A stretch of 64,000 nucleotides of DNA from Branchipolynoe longqiensis (GCA_030323885.1 CM059187.1:82606027-82670026), one strand, 5' to 3'. Positions 10,891-21,679 are shown, numbered from the stretch's first letter. Translations and numbers: made by a program. The notes: a model not told the origin generated them from the sequence alone.

Positions 10891-11410
10891 AAGGGAAGCA
10901 CAGGCATGCACAAGAAGAACCGCTCAATTTGAAAGCATTCTTTGTATATAGGAAATAAAGAGAGGGGGGCGGGAACAGTTCCATCATACCACACATATAT
11001 AGCACACCGCGCTAACTGAACCACATATATGTGCATTCAGGAATAGTCCTAAATAACTTGTTGTGCCAATACCGATCAAAATAGCTTTGAACCTACTCCG
11101 TTAATGACATTTCAGCGATGGCCTTATTGACTAGAGAAATAACTTTAGTTGGAAAGAATATTGCATCAGGCGCACTGGAATGGATATTCGTCTAATTTAC
11201 CGGGATTTAGATTTTACATCTCTTTTGAGGTCAATTACAGTCGGTCTATTATGTATGTCGTGTGCTACACTGCTATTAAAACCAACACCGTGCACACACT
11301 ATTTGCTAGACATACCTGAACAGCCGGTAAGCACAAACTAATGGAAGTTAGCCCTTTATAGCGGATACATAAAAGGTTGGAGCATTCAATCCTTATTGGG
11401 TTGGTATTGT
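10891..11410. other. No gene seen
   Basis: AT-rich, no repeat recognised and no coding signal. Confidence 0.4.
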
Positions 11411-11740
11411 TTGCTGGTGTTTTACGTCCTGGCAACATCTAATGTCATATTACGACGGGTACCGACTCGTGACAGTGCACGCGAATAGCAGCTATATAGT
11501 CCTGCCCCACTGGGAGACCAGGCCTCCAGTACAATTACCTGATATCCCACTCAGTCAGAGTATCCTGACACTGTACAAACCAGTCATTGTACTTTCCTAA
11601 TAATGCCGAGCACCTGGCTAAGAATCGACAAGTATCAATTCTTAAGTCATTGGTTTGAGTTGACCAGGGTTCGAACCCATGCGTTCAAATCCCACGATCT
11701 ACCAAAACGGGAGACGGACGCTCAGCTCCTTCGGGTATCC
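11411..11740 (-). mobile_element. SINE-1 copy, near full length
   Basis: The minus-strand head has GAGCGTCCGTCTCCCGTTTTGG with two B-box-like GGGTTCGAAC stretches; the tail CCAGGACGTAAAAC is present at 11415-11430. The TRIM-like element begins 11 bp beyond its head. Confidence 0.8.
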
Positions 11741-11827
11741 TGGTTGGTATTGTAGTGGTCTGCACTGACCTCTCAGGCAAGTAACCACATAGACAGGTAG
11801 GCGTGGGGAGTGTATTGATATCAGGGA

Positions 11828-11897
11828 GCCTAGGTGGTGTAATGGTTGGCACACTGGCCCGGAATGAAGAGATGTGGGTTCGAGTCCCGCTCTAGGC
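11828..11897 (+). promoter_or_regulatory. tRNA-Gln-like pol III promoter in the left LTR
   Basis: GCCTAGG and TCTAGGC pair as an acceptor stem; TGGTGTAATGG fits an A box and GGGTTCGAGTCCC is a perfect B box with a T-arm. The D-arm is close to animal tRNA-Gln. The anticodon stem does not pair, so this is not a functional tRNA gene. The same module is at 12147-12218 in the right LTR. Confidence 0.75.
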
Positions 11898-12028
11898 ACA
11901 ATAATTCCCATTTTCATCACCCCCACGACACTGGTTGCCGTGATCAGGATCCTGTACAAGCTTTGCGCTGTATGGTTGTTGAACCTACACTGTGTATGTA
12001 TGTGTTGGTGCATTGCCTGTATGTATGT

Positions 12029-12056
12029 AATTGTAAGCATTACAAGACTTACAATT
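12029..12056 (+). other. Hairpin in the TRIM-like internal domain
   Basis: AATTGTAAG and CTTACAATT pair around a 10-base loop shortly before the purine tract. Copies 2 and 3 keep AATTGTAA...TTACAATT. Confidence 0.55.
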
Positions 12057-12380
12057 CCAGGGGGACGAGTGTAGTGGTCTGCACTGACCTCTCAGGCAAG
12101 TAACCACATAGACAGGTAGGCGTGGGGAGTGTATTGATATCAGGGAGCCTAGGTGGTGTAATGGTTAGCACACTGGCCCGGAATGCAAAGAGATGTGGGT
12201 TCGAGTCCCGCTCTAGGCGCAGTATTTCCCATTTTCATCACCCCCACGACAGTATCCTCCCTGGGAAGCTACTGACACTGAGTGACAACTAGTATGGCGA
12301 TCTGCCAAATACAGGTTTCTGAATTATTTCCACAGACTATATATATGATGTCCATTTGGTTTTACCACAAACAGGGACAA

Positions 12381-12610
12381 GATCAATAAGAGCTCCCACT
12401 TCCTGTCCGGAAGCTCAGGAGTTCGATACCACGGCGAGTTAAATCAGTGACCTATATAATTGATACCTATCGCACCCTAGCCCGGTACCCAGCATTGTTA
12501 TGATATGACAATGACTCGTTTGCTCGGTATCAGGATATCAGGCAAATTGAGTGACGATGCCAGCGGCCTCGTCTTCCAGTAGAGCAGCACTATAAAGTCG
12601 CAATGAATAC
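12381..12610 (+). mobile_element. SINE-1 copy, diverged, 3' truncated
   Basis: Head remnants (AAGCTCAGGAGTTCGATACC) and body blocks GCAGCACTATAAAGTCGC are recognisable. The tail is lost where the next element begins at the shared string CACTGTCACA. Confidence 0.6.
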
Positions 12611-12953
12611 GCACTGTCACACATCACCGGATTGGAGGAAATGGAAACAAACTGAATAAAGTCCGTTGATAGTCCGGTTTGTGTCCGTACAAGTTTTGAA
12701 CATGCACAAAACTTGGAACGGATGCCACCGGATTGATGTCTACATTTCTTGTCCGGTTTGAGTCTGCTTAGTCCGCTTACCGTCTGTTGGCTATCCGTTC
12801 ATGTCCGTTTCATGCCCGTTTCATGTCCGTTCGTCCAGCGGCCTTTGACCTGACATCGCAACATTTTGACACATTTTAATACATGTTGATACTTATGACG
12901 CCCGGACTAGACAATTCTGTCTGTTGCTCAATCCGGTGATGTGTGATAGGGGC
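12611..12953. mobile_element. MITE family T, copy 1
   Basis: Ends GTCACACATCACCGGATTG and its complement CAATCCGGTGATGTGTGA, followed by TTAA at 12954. The interior has inverted CCGGTTTGTGTCCG and CATGTCCGTTTCATG repeats. Non-coding. Confidence 0.7.
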
Positions 12954-13101
12954 TTAAAGCATCCTGAGATAACCTTGCGCAACGTGACACCCCAATAAAC
13001 AACGGGGAGCTAATATAAGGATGAATTATAACCCATTATATCTAAGGGAACTTTCCATATACAATGGAATATGTGGCAGAGACAAGTTGGGTTTGAATTA
13101 A

Positions 13102-13411
13102 GCCGTGTTCACACGGGCGATTTAATCCGTCTCATATAAAGCGCCTTGCCTAGTTCGCCTCACATTTTGCCGTGTGAATGCGATGTGAGGCGGATTAGGG
13201 CTGAATCGATTCATATGATTCGCTTCATATAAACCACCTAGCGAGGTGGTTTATATGAAGCGAACTAGCTTAAGCACTGGTTCGTATGGACTTGCTCATG
13301 CGCAGATATCGATTTCTGGCCCAAGTACTGCCCGTGTGAACGCGCATCTATATCGCTTCATATGATTCGCCTTGTCGAACTCGCTTTACATTTTGCCCGT
13401 GTGAACACAGC
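13102..13411. mobile_element. MITE family H, copy 2
   Basis: TTAA, then GCCGTGTTCACACGGGC, to GCCCGTGTGAACACAGC, then TTAA. An internal hairpin CCACCTAGCGAGGTGG lies near 13228. It shares GCTCATGCGCAGATATC with copy 1. Confidence 0.8.
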
Positions 13412-13415
13412 TTAA

Positions 13416-13824
13416 GATAAAGAATTCACCCGGTACTCGCAGTTGCAGTACACGGGTGAATACCAACCCTATATAAAAATGGTCGAAAAGTGGGTTAAGT
13501 AAATGAGAGCCTAATTTCACAATCTAAGAAGCAACAGTTATTCTTTACATATGTCTTATTGATAGCCCACTACCTTTGAGTTGAAAAATATAATATAATA
13601 TCTAGTTTAATCAGATTTAAAAGTGAAATCGACAGTGTTCTGTGGCCGCCATCTTGTATTTTTGCATTCTCTCCCATTTCACCAACTCTGTGCCTATATG
13701 GGTAGCCATTTGATACTGGAGCCACAGTTTCTACTTCATGTTCCATACTAAACCTATTTTCGCCCGTATTTACACTACGTTGTCCTTCACCCGTGTACTA
13801 CAAGTACCGGGTGAATCTTTTATC
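13416..13824. mobile_element. MITE family D, copy 1
   Basis: The terminal inverted repeat GATAAAAGATTCACCCGGTA is immediately followed by a hairpin in which CACCCGGTACT pairs with AGTACACGGGTG. It abuts the TTAA of the preceding element. The conserved centre includes GGCCGCCATCTTGTATTTTT and CTCCCATTTCACCAACTC. Copies at 30985, 42030 and 43213 are similar in length and order. Confidence 0.8.
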
Positions 13825-13984
13825 TAGGTTTGAATGTGATGGGGCTTATTTTATAATCTGACACTCCGGCATTTAGATGGATTTAGATAAGATAATCCTC
13901 CATAATACAGCAGTAGACCAATATGTCTTCAGAGACTCCTATTATAAGGAAATACCTGCCGTGCCCGAACAAAGTTTTAATGTT

Positions 13985-14170
13985 CAAACCGCTTTTCTCT
14001 TCTTTGTTGTTCTTGTCTCTTTACTAAAATGTAGTTTATTCAGCAAATAATGTCTTCTGTCAGCGCCAGAGCACTGGTCTTCCAGCCGTTCAGTACAATT
14101 TGTTGGTACATAAATGAAACGATCAGTTGCAGTAATAATTTGACTCTCGCTCCAATGACAGGGCACCTGA
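13985..14170 (-). repeat. Interspersed repeat X, copy 1
   Basis: The minus strand contains GAAGACCAGTGCTCTGGCGC then a run ending AATAAACTACATTTTAGTAAA. The same block is at 28140-28380 (plus) and, shorter, at 62285-62385 (minus). It may be a LINE or SINE 3' region; class not recognised. A 60-codon frame here is not supported as a gene. Confidence 0.6.
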
Positions 14171-14351
14171 TGTTTTCAGTACAACGTTGGTATGGATGCA
14201 GAATTGGCATGTCAAGACAGCTGAGCGTATTTGCATAATAAGTTAAGCTACTGCTATTTCATGCAATGAAATAACGCTTTCTGTAGAACATGTCCTGCTA
14301 TCCTATTGGAACATAAAAGCCCCAGTATAGTTGTCCCAGGTAGGCATCCAT

Positions 14352-14686
14352 TGGACCAGACTCAGTATCCTAATCGGTAGAGTGCAGGCTTGCCGTGCAG
14401 TAGGTCGTGAGTTCAAATCCCGGCTGAGTCAAACCAATAACTCACTAAATGTATGCCTGCCGCTTCCTAGCCTGGCGCTCAGCATTATTAGGATAAGGCA
14501 ATGACTGATTAGCTCAGTAGCATGACAATGTGACTGAGTGGGATATCGTCTCATGGTGCTTGCGGACTGGTCTCCCAGTGAGGCAGCATTATAAAGTCGC
14601 CATGAGTGCATACTGTCACAAGTCGGTACCCGTCATAATATTATGACCATATATGTTGCTCGGACGTAAAACCCAAACAAGCAAAT
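14352..14686 (+). mobile_element. SINE-1 copy, full length
   Basis: Head TCCTAATCGGTAGAGTGCAG with GAGTTCAAATCCC B box, body ACTGAGTGGGATATC, tail GGACGTAAAACCCAAACAAG. Confidence 0.85.
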
Positions 14687-14695
14687 AATCGTAAA

Positions 14696-15257
14696 GGCCC
14701 AGTCAGACCTTACCGGATTGAGCAACGGATATAAATCGGAAAAGTCTGTTGGTGTCCGGCATCAAAATGGACCGAAATGTGTCGAAATATTGCGCTTTCA
14801 ACGTACAAGGAATGGTCAACCGACGGGCGAAAACCGAATGTCAAACGGACAGACCGGACACCAACCAGACACCAACCGGAAACCAACCAGACACCTACCG
14901 GACTGATCATGGACGTGCCAAAAACAGATAAAAAAAACTGAAGGACCGACTTCCCGCAGCACCATCAACGGACTCTTCAGGATACAAACCGGACACCTAA
15001 CGGATGGGTAACGGACATGAACCGGACAAAAAGGACTAAACGGACTTAAAACGGACAACAACCATACACCTCAGTCCGGTTGTGTCCGGTACAAGTTTTG
15101 TGCATGTTCAAAACTTGTACCGGACACCACCGGACACCACCGGACAGATAACGGACACGCCAGATGCCAACTGTATATAAACCGTACATTGCCGTATTTC
15201 ACTGGACAGTGTCCGGTTTCTGTCCGTTTCTCCAATCCGGTAAGGTCTGAGTGGGGC
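14696..15257. mobile_element. MITE family T, copy 2
   Basis: Ends GGCCCAGTCAGACCTTACC and its complement. The interior is built from many ACCGGACAC and GGACACCAACC motifs, effectively a minisatellite within the element. Flanks are TAAA and TTTA, a slightly degraded TTAA duplication. Overlapping short ORFs here are not coding. Confidence 0.75.
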
Positions 15258-15299
15258 TTTAAAGATGCAGTATAGTTGTCTCAGGTACCAATCCATCTG

Positions 15300-15506
15300 G
15301 ACCGGACGTGGTGGCTGCATGGGTAGAGCGCAAGCTACCTGTCTAGAAGGTCAGGAGTTTGAATCTCAGCCGAGTCAAAATTTATACTAATCCTGGCAGT
15401 TGACATTACAAGGATAGGGCAAGGCCTGCTTAGCTCAATATCAGGACAATATGATTGAGTGGGAAATCAGGATGTAAAACCCTAATAGTAATAAACAAGC
15501 CAATCC
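15300..15506 (+). mobile_element. SINE-1 copy, internally deleted
   Basis: A third head type, GGACGTGGTGGCTGCATGGG then TAGAGCGCAAGC, followed by a shortened body and the tail GGATGTAAAACCCTAATA. Confidence 0.7.
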
Positions 15507-15945
15507 AGTCCCCGCATCTGGTTTGCTTACATCAGGGCAGACCGCTTTCCAAGACACAGCATACCAGAGTTTCTAGCCAAGCAAGGGATAGGTTACATAC
15601 TGAGTGACACTGATGACTCTGGTATCCCGGAAAAGGAGACCTCGCCTGGTGTTTATAGATATATTTTACCTCGACTATATGATATGAGACTGTCTGAAAA
15701 AGTGCTAAGCAATATGGGACAAAACTTTGTCCATTGTAACGATCAACATACTATATTATCTGCTTATGCATTTGCTTAGGATAAACTGCTTCGTTGTTTT
15801 TACATGGTGTTTCATAATCCCAATAGAATACATATTGATTTGAAGCAAATGTCCTTGTGTTTTCAGTGTAACCGTTTCTGTGCTGTTTTGTGTAAATTGT
15901 TACAATGGATGGAAAAACAAAAGAGTTGTCACCTTTTTAGACAGG

Positions 15946-15982
<37 letters not shown>

Positions 15983-16673
15983 ATATATCAAAGGGAATAA
16001 ATGGAAGATAGTTACAAATATACATAAATATATAAAGAATGTATCTTTAAATATGTTCATTGAAGATTAACTCGTTAGCTACATGGGCATTTTTATGTAT
16101 GTCCATGTACCATAAATGGACACCTACCTGTGTACACACATATATACATATATATATATATGAAAATACATGGGCATCTATAGACATATACATATGCCTA
16201 TATATACTGCACAGTGGAATAAATTAACATATCTCTACATGTCTCTACTGAGCATAGCAAAATTAAAATCTAAAGAACAAGTTGCATTGGACCAACTCAG
16301 TTGAATGCGACAAAACTTTGCAAAGTACTGGCCTCAATCGGACACAACAATTATTTATTACCTGTTACATTGTAAATCAGAGTAATGAAGCTGCTACCTT
16401 CAACAAATCATAATCTCTTAGTAATGTAATACATACGATCGCTTTATTATGGGGTTTGAATCCCTCAGCCCCATTGGCTGTATGTCAATACTCACCCTAG
16501 CTACACCGCTTCTCAATGCTAAGCCTGACAATACCTGTTTCCTCTATGTGTTGTCATTAAATGCCTAAGTCATGCTCATAACTGATTTGCCTTAGTGATA
16601 TTCATTGTAATAGTCCATCCCCTACTAGCAAAGTATGTTCAAGCTGATAACCGAAGCATGGTCTTATTATAAA
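15507..16673. other. AT-rich DNA with microsatellites, no gene seen
   Basis: (TA)n tracts at 15947-15976 and 16143-16161. A short inverted pair ACCAGAGTTTC / GACTCTGGTATC lies at 15562-15627. No coding region supported. Confidence 0.45.
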
Positions 16674-17177
16674 TGTAGTGGTCTGCACTGACCTGTCAGG
16701 CAAGGAACCACATAGACAGGTAGGCGTGGGTAGTGTGGTGATATCAAGGAGCCTAGGTGGTGTAATGGTTAGCACACTGGCCTGGAGTGCAACAAGATGT
16801 GGGTTCGAGTCCCGCTCTAGGCGCAATATTTCCCATTTTCATCACCCCCATGACACTGGTTGCCATGATCAGGATCCTGTACAAGCTTTGCGCTGTATGG
16901 TTGTTGAACCTATCCTGTGTATGTATGTGTTAGTGCATTTCCTGTATGTATGTAATTGTAAGCATTAAAAGATTTACAATTCCAGGGGGACGAGTGTAGT
17001 GGTCTGCACTGACCTCTCAGGCAAGGAACCACATAGACAGGTAGGCATGGGTAGTGTGGTGATATCAGGGAGCCTAGATGGTGTAATGGTTAGCACACTG
17101 GCCCGGAGTGCAAAGAGATGTGGGTTTGACTCCCGCGTCTAGGCTCAATATTTCCCATTTTCATCACCCCCACGACA
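16674..17177 (+). mobile_element. TRIM-like element, copy 2
   Basis: LTRs 16674-16855 and 16995-17177 around a 139-bp centre, same order as copy 1: TGTAGTGG start, tRNA-like block, CATGACA/CACGACA ends, then CTGGTTGCCATGATC and AGGGGGACGAG. Flanks TAAA and TAAT may be a 4-bp duplication with one change. No ORF. Confidence 0.78.
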
Positions 17178-17271
17178 TAATGCTTCTTACTAATTGCAGA
17201 ATAGTTCCTGCTAGTGAGGAAACTGTTGTACATTTACATTACTATAAGTATTATTATCATTAGTCAACATG

Positions 17272-17592
17272 TGGTGTTCTCTGTTGCAGAGTCGTTAGCG
17301 TGTCTGACTATTTTTTTAAGTCTGACTCCTAATCTGAAGGTTGGTGGTTCGATTCCCAATGCCCCCCCCCCCACCTCTGCCAATTTGGATTTCCACTGCT
17401 GTGTATAACTTATAGCGTCATCAAAGGCTGGTTCCTCTCATACCGTGTCTATGTGGTGTGGGAGGTTAAAAATCCCTTGGGTTGGTAAAAGTGTAGGCTC
17501 GGGCTTTCTATCGACAAACTGTCTAATGGTGAAAATAAGTCTATTCAGTCTTATCCATGATAGGCAGTATACATCTTCAAGGAACATCGCAC
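17272..17592 (+). mobile_element. SINE-2 copy 1
   Basis: A tRNA-like head with B box GGTTCGATTCCC, then CCTCTGCCAATTTGGATTTC, a body containing GTGTGGGAGGTTAAAAATCC, and an end near CAGTATACATCTTCAAGG. It matches 22468-22785 on the opposite strand across its length, so it is a distinct SINE family. Open frames overlapping it are not genes. Confidence 0.75.
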
Positions 17593-17611
17593 TATTCTAT
17601 GCAGAGAGACC

Positions 17612-17850
17612 TGAGGCGATGGTCGAATTGGTAAGAGCGTTGTCTAGCTTCCGATGCGCGAAAAGGACGCATTACGACCAATGTGAAAGCTCCAGGGTTT
17701 CAAGTAGGGCCCAATCAAACTAAAAACATACTAAATTGATACGTGTTTCTACCTAGCATAGTTAGTGCTTGCCATTCATGAGATAAATCGGTACCCATCC
17801 TAATATAACAGTAGGTATTGCTAGGACGTAAAACCCCCTAAAACAAACAA
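17612..17850 (+). mobile_element. SINE-1 copy, diverged
   Basis: GATGGTCGAATTGGTAAGAG head and GCTAGGACGTAAAACCCC tail; the middle is decayed. Confidence 0.55.
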
Positions 17851-17968
17851 GTGGCCCGGTCTCTCAGTGAGGATGCCCTAATAAGTGCCCGCTGTCACAA
17901 GTTGTTAACCATCCTGATATTACCTTAGATGTTGCTAGGATGTAAACTCCAATAAACAAACAAAAACT
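17851..17968 (+). mobile_element. SINE-1 3' half
   Basis: Begins at the GTCTCTCAGTGAGG block and ends GATGTAAACTCCAATAAACA. The head is missing. Confidence 0.6.
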
Positions 17969-18009
17969 CTCTTTGTATAAACCGCCGAGACCAATGTGGA
18001 TGCCCTTAA

Positions 18010-18358
18010 AGTTGCATAGTCCGATGAAACATGAAATTTTCAAAACCAAAACAATTATCTAGATTTGATTTTTACATATCTAACTTAGATATTGATGCAC
18101 TTATTGAACATTAGAATCTGCACAGAAGGGAATAGTGAATCAATCTAATAGAACATGGTACTGTAGAGGTATATGGTGTCAGAGTTTTGGCAAGCTTGCC
18201 AAAACTAATTTCCCATGTTTGCACTTCAAATATCTCAAAAGTTTACCATTTAAAATAAAAAGTAACTTTAAACTAATGTAATGCAGATACTAGTGATCGA
18301 TCTAAGATATTTATCTCAGAAATATTACCGAAACTCAAAACCATTGGACTATGCAACT
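18010..18358. mobile_element. MITE family B, copy 1 (clean TTAA duplication)
   Basis: TTAA, then AGTTGCATAGTCCGATG, to CATTGGACTATGCAACT, then TTAA. The conserved interior includes GTTTTGGCAAGCTTGCCAAAAC, itself a palindrome. Six further copies are in the window, two of them carrying later insertions. Confidence 0.82.
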
Positions 18359-18447
18359 TTAAGAAGGGTGGAGGCACACACTGAGGAAGGGGCAGGTGTT
18401 GGCACGGGATGACAGAACTAATCCCACAATGCACCACACGCCCATTG

Positions 18448-18790
18448 CACGGACCGGGCGCGGTGGTCTAATCGGTAGAGCGGAGGCCTCGTGTCCGGGA
18501 TATCGGGTGTTCGGTCCTGGTCGAGTGAAACCAATGACTCATACAATTTATACTTGTCACTTCCTAGCCTGGCGCTCAGCATTAATAGGATAGGGCAATG
18601 ACTGGCTAGTTCAGTGTCAGGATAATATGACTGAGTGGGATATCGCGTCATGGTGCCGGCATCCTGATTTCCTACCAGGTCAGCAGTATAAAGTTGCCAT
18701 GAGTGTGCACTGTCAAAAGTCGGTACCCAACATCATATGACCTTAGATGTTGCCAGGACGTAAAACTCCACCAACCAACCAACCAACCCA
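18448..18790 (+). mobile_element. SINE-1 copy, full length
   Basis: Head GGGCGCGGTGGTCTAATCGG then TAGAGCGGAGGCCTCG; tail GGACGTAAAACTCCACCAAC followed by a (CCAA)n run. The same head type is at 10556-10890. Confidence 0.85.
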
Positions 18791-19201
18791 TTGCACGTGA
18801 CCACCCACAGCCTATCACGTCACACACATCCGGCACACCTGTTCTCTCTCTACCCGTGCGTATCAAACACCACTTTATATAGGTCTAACTAGGTCAGGAC
18901 CTCATGACCCGAAAACTGAACGCGCAAATATAAAAGGTCAAATTTGTTCGCTGTCTGCTGTGTTCGATCAACCGTGACCAGTGGGCCATATGGACATGGG
19001 GGAGACGCGCCGATTTAACACGTCAAAAAGACATGCGATCATGTGTATATTCATAACGCGGCAATGAATTAATGGATGTGCATTAATGAATACAAAGGGA
19101 GGGCAACCTATAAACGCCTCCAAATCTTGTATTATTCAGTTGGGTGGCTACGGTTTGTGCGTTTCGAGAAAGAGATAAATAAGCTAAACCAGCAAACTTG
19201 T
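18791..19201. other. No gene seen
   Basis: Unique-looking sequence followed by a (TA)n tract at 19202-19221. No splice-bounded ORF found. Confidence 0.4.
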
Positions 19202-19221
19202 TATATATATATATATATATA

Positions 19222-19378
19222 TGAAGAGCTCAGGCGCAAAACCCTGTAAAAGCCAATCCAAAAATTGACTTAATTAACAAAGGTTTCCTTGGAAGTAATT
19301 TGAATTCCCTCTAATTCCACATTGGCTGTGAAGAACTGGCTATGGAGTAATCACTGGTAATGTGCCTGAACTCTTCAT
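19222..19378. mobile_element. MITE family G, copy 1, in (TA)n
   Basis: Ends ATGAAGAGCTCAGGCGCAAA and GTGCCTGAACTCTTCAT with TA microsatellite on both sides. Shorter than G2 and G3, so internally deleted. Confidence 0.7.
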
Positions 19379-19440
19379 ATATATATATATATATCTACAT
19401 ACATGTGTGTGGTGATGTATACAAATTAAGCAAGTAATAC

Positions 19441-19701
19441 GTTTTGTGTTTGATGGGGTTTTAAGTCTTCGCAACATTTATGGTTGTATCAGGACAAGTA
19501 CCGTCTTGTGACAGTGTGCACTCATGGTGACTTTATAGTGCTGCCACACTGACCGCTCAGGTAGCGAGCACCATGACCCCGATATCCCACTCAGTCACAT
19601 TATCCTGACACTGAGCTAACCAGTCCTTTCCCTATCCTAGTGATCCAGAGTGCCTGGCCAGGAAGCCTGCGATCTACCGATTGGGCTATCACGTCCGGTT
19701 C
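19441..19701 (-). mobile_element. SINE-1 copy, head truncated
   Basis: The minus-strand tail is degraded (TTTTAAGTCTTCGCAACATT) but body blocks GATATCCCACTCAGTCACAT and the head end ACCGATTGGGCTATCACGTC remain. Confidence 0.7.
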
Positions 19702-19994
19702 AAATATAAATAATCTGATTGTTCTCTTACTGTGTGCTATTCCTCCAATCAGCTCAGACTATGTGTTAATCTCCCCCAGCTCTCTCTCCTGGGGACTGGT
19801 GGCGCCACCACTCACTGCCTTTCTTCTGTACTGGCACTCCACTGCCTTTCCAATAGCCGTGAAAAACTATTACATGTATTAGGTATGGCGAGTGAATCCC
19901 TTAGCAGAGTTTATAACTTATCTCAACCCATCTTCTTGTCTTCTTTCACCTGTAGTCAACTATATATATATATATATAAATATATATATATATA

Positions 19995-20300
19995 CAGATG
20001 AACCTCGATCCAACGGACACCGATGCAACGGATTCCGGATCCAACAGACACAATCTGCTAGAGTGAATATCTGGTCCGAACGTTTATAACTCCTGAGTGA
20101 TATCTGTAAGGCTAAGGACAAGCTTAGAAAATATGCTGTAAAGTTTAATGTTCATGTACACAGGGATATGAAAGATCCCCAGAGTAAAGTAAAGCTGAAT
20201 GTGCGTGGGGCAGAGCCCCCGGAAAATGTTGTTGCTGCAACGGACAAACAGCTTTAACAGACACCTGCTCCCGCCGATTAGTCCATTGGATCAAGGTTCA

Positions 20301-20304
<4 letters not shown>
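19995..20304. mobile_element. MITE family N, pogo/Tigger-like
   Basis: Termini CAGATGAACCTCGATCCAAC and GGATCAAGGTTCATCTG with TA at both sides, lying between (TA)n tracts at 19962-19994 and 20306-20348. CAG ends and a TA target fit pogo/Tigger. Confidence 0.75.
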
Positions 20305-20338
<34 letters not shown>

Positions 20339-20486
20339 TATATATATCATTTTTGTGTGGCGAGTGCCACTGCCTTTCCAACAGCTGGGGGAAAAAATAT
20401 TATTACTGAGGTAGGGAAATTTAATCCCTTGCCCAAGATTATACCTTATCTGAACCGATATTTTTCTTGTCTTCTTGTATCTGCGA

Positions 20487-20645
20487 CCAGACGGGATGGC
20501 CGAATGAGTTGAGCATCCATGTCCCGTTTTGGTGGATCGTAGGATTCGAATCCACTGGTTCAAACCTTGATCAAGTCAAACCAATGACATACAAATTGGT
20601 ACCTTTTGCTTCCTAGACAGGCGCTTTGTATTTGTAGGATATATC
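20487..20645 (+). mobile_element. SINE-1 head fragment
   Basis: GGGATGGCCGAATGAGTTGAG with a GGTTCAAACC B box and the start of the body; the 3' part is lost. Confidence 0.7.
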
Positions 20646-20705
20646 TGTGATGTACAACGCATTATTCCAGTATAAATGCTAGGGGAACATATACGTATAA
20701 AGGGT

Positions 20706-21210
20706 ACATTCCTTACACGCGGCATGAGGCATGCGGTATGCGAATGCGAATGTGACAAAAAATTGAAATGCCTTTAAGCCTATGGGCTACATTCCTTACA
20801 CGTGGTATGCGAATGCAAATGCGACAACTCGATCGGTCCATGTAGTGATCGGTGCGGCATGCGGTATGCGAATAGAAACATCAGTCGCACTTGTCCATTA
20901 GTTTTAGATGAGGAGAGGCGACTGAGCATTACAGAACGGTCACACACAAGGGTGCAGAGGGGAAACATATGGTAGTGGTGGTGGTGGGGTTCGGGTTGGT
21001 AAAAATGCTACCATAGCCACAAAGATATGAATACTTATCTATAATTTGGTAATTATAAAGGTAGGAACCCCCATGTGAAATACCAAGAGATACATAGATA
21101 TAAATGCCATATTAGGTCATATACAGTGCAGTATTGAGTATACTTGTTTATTTTTATTTTGTAAATATAGCCAGTCGTGTGCCGCATGCCACATGCCACG
21201 TGTAAGGAAT
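20706..21210. mobile_element. MITE family S
   Basis: ACATTCCTTACACGCGGCATG at the left and GCATGCCACATGCCACGTG...AAGGAAT at the right are inverted. A partial second copy of the left arm starts at 20788. Repeated GCATGCGGTATGCGAATGC strings lie between. Confidence 0.6.
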
Positions 21211-21339
21211 CATGCCATTTGCATACCGCATTATTGACTTTAGTTTTTTAATAGATTAGAGGGTTTTTTTCCTGTCATTGCAAGTCTATATATTATTTAC
21301 ACACAGGCTAGATATTTAATTAAATCATAGAAGATTGAT

Positions 21340-21642
21340 TGTTTGTTTGTTGGGGTTTTAGATCGCGGCACCAATTAAGGTCATGCCAAGATGGGTAGCA
21401 ACTTGTGACAGTGTGCACTCAAAGCAACTTTATAGTGTTGCCCCTCTGGGAGACCAGGCCGCTAGTACCATGACTCAGTGAAATTATTCCGATACTGAGT
21501 TAGCCAGTCCTTGGCCTATTTTCCATTACCAGATTAGGTACAAATGACAAGAATCAATTTTGTATGTCATTGGTTTAACTCGACCGAGATTCGAACTCCC
21601 GACCTTACACACGATCTACCCATGCATCCACCGCGTCCAGTG
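21340..21642 (-). mobile_element. SINE-1 copy
   Basis: Minus-strand tail GTTTGTTTGTTGGGGTTTTA on the left and head ending CATCCACCGCGTCC on the right; body partly diverged. Confidence 0.75.
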
Positions 21643-21679
21643 CATCATAGACAAACTGATAGAAGATTAAAGGATACTA

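Larger units (their letters stand above)
11751..12251 (+). mobile_element. TRIM-like LTR miniature element with tRNA-like LTR, copy 1
   Basis: Two direct repeats (11751-11930 and 12070-12251, about 95% alike) flank a 139-bp centre. Each repeat starts TGTAGTGG and ends CCACGACA, the TG...CA form of an LTR. After the left repeat comes C then TGGTTGCCGTGATC, placed like a primer-binding site. Just before the right repeat is AGGGGGACGAG, placed like a polypurine tract. The whole is bounded by GTAT on both sides, a 4-bp target duplication. There is no ORF, so gag/pol must be borrowed. Each LTR contains a tRNA-Gln-like sequence with pol III A and B boxes. Similar A-B-A units lie at 16.7 and 33.8 kb and a solo LTR at 35.5 kb. 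A SINE dimer is the alternative, but it would not explain the LTR hallmarks. Confidence 0.8.

Noticed and set aside
16747..16822. Possible tRNA-Gln gene (A and B boxes, pairing acceptor stem)
   Set aside because: The anticodon stem does not pair and the block recurs inside every LTR of the TRIM-like element, so it is a mobile promoter rather than a tRNA gene.
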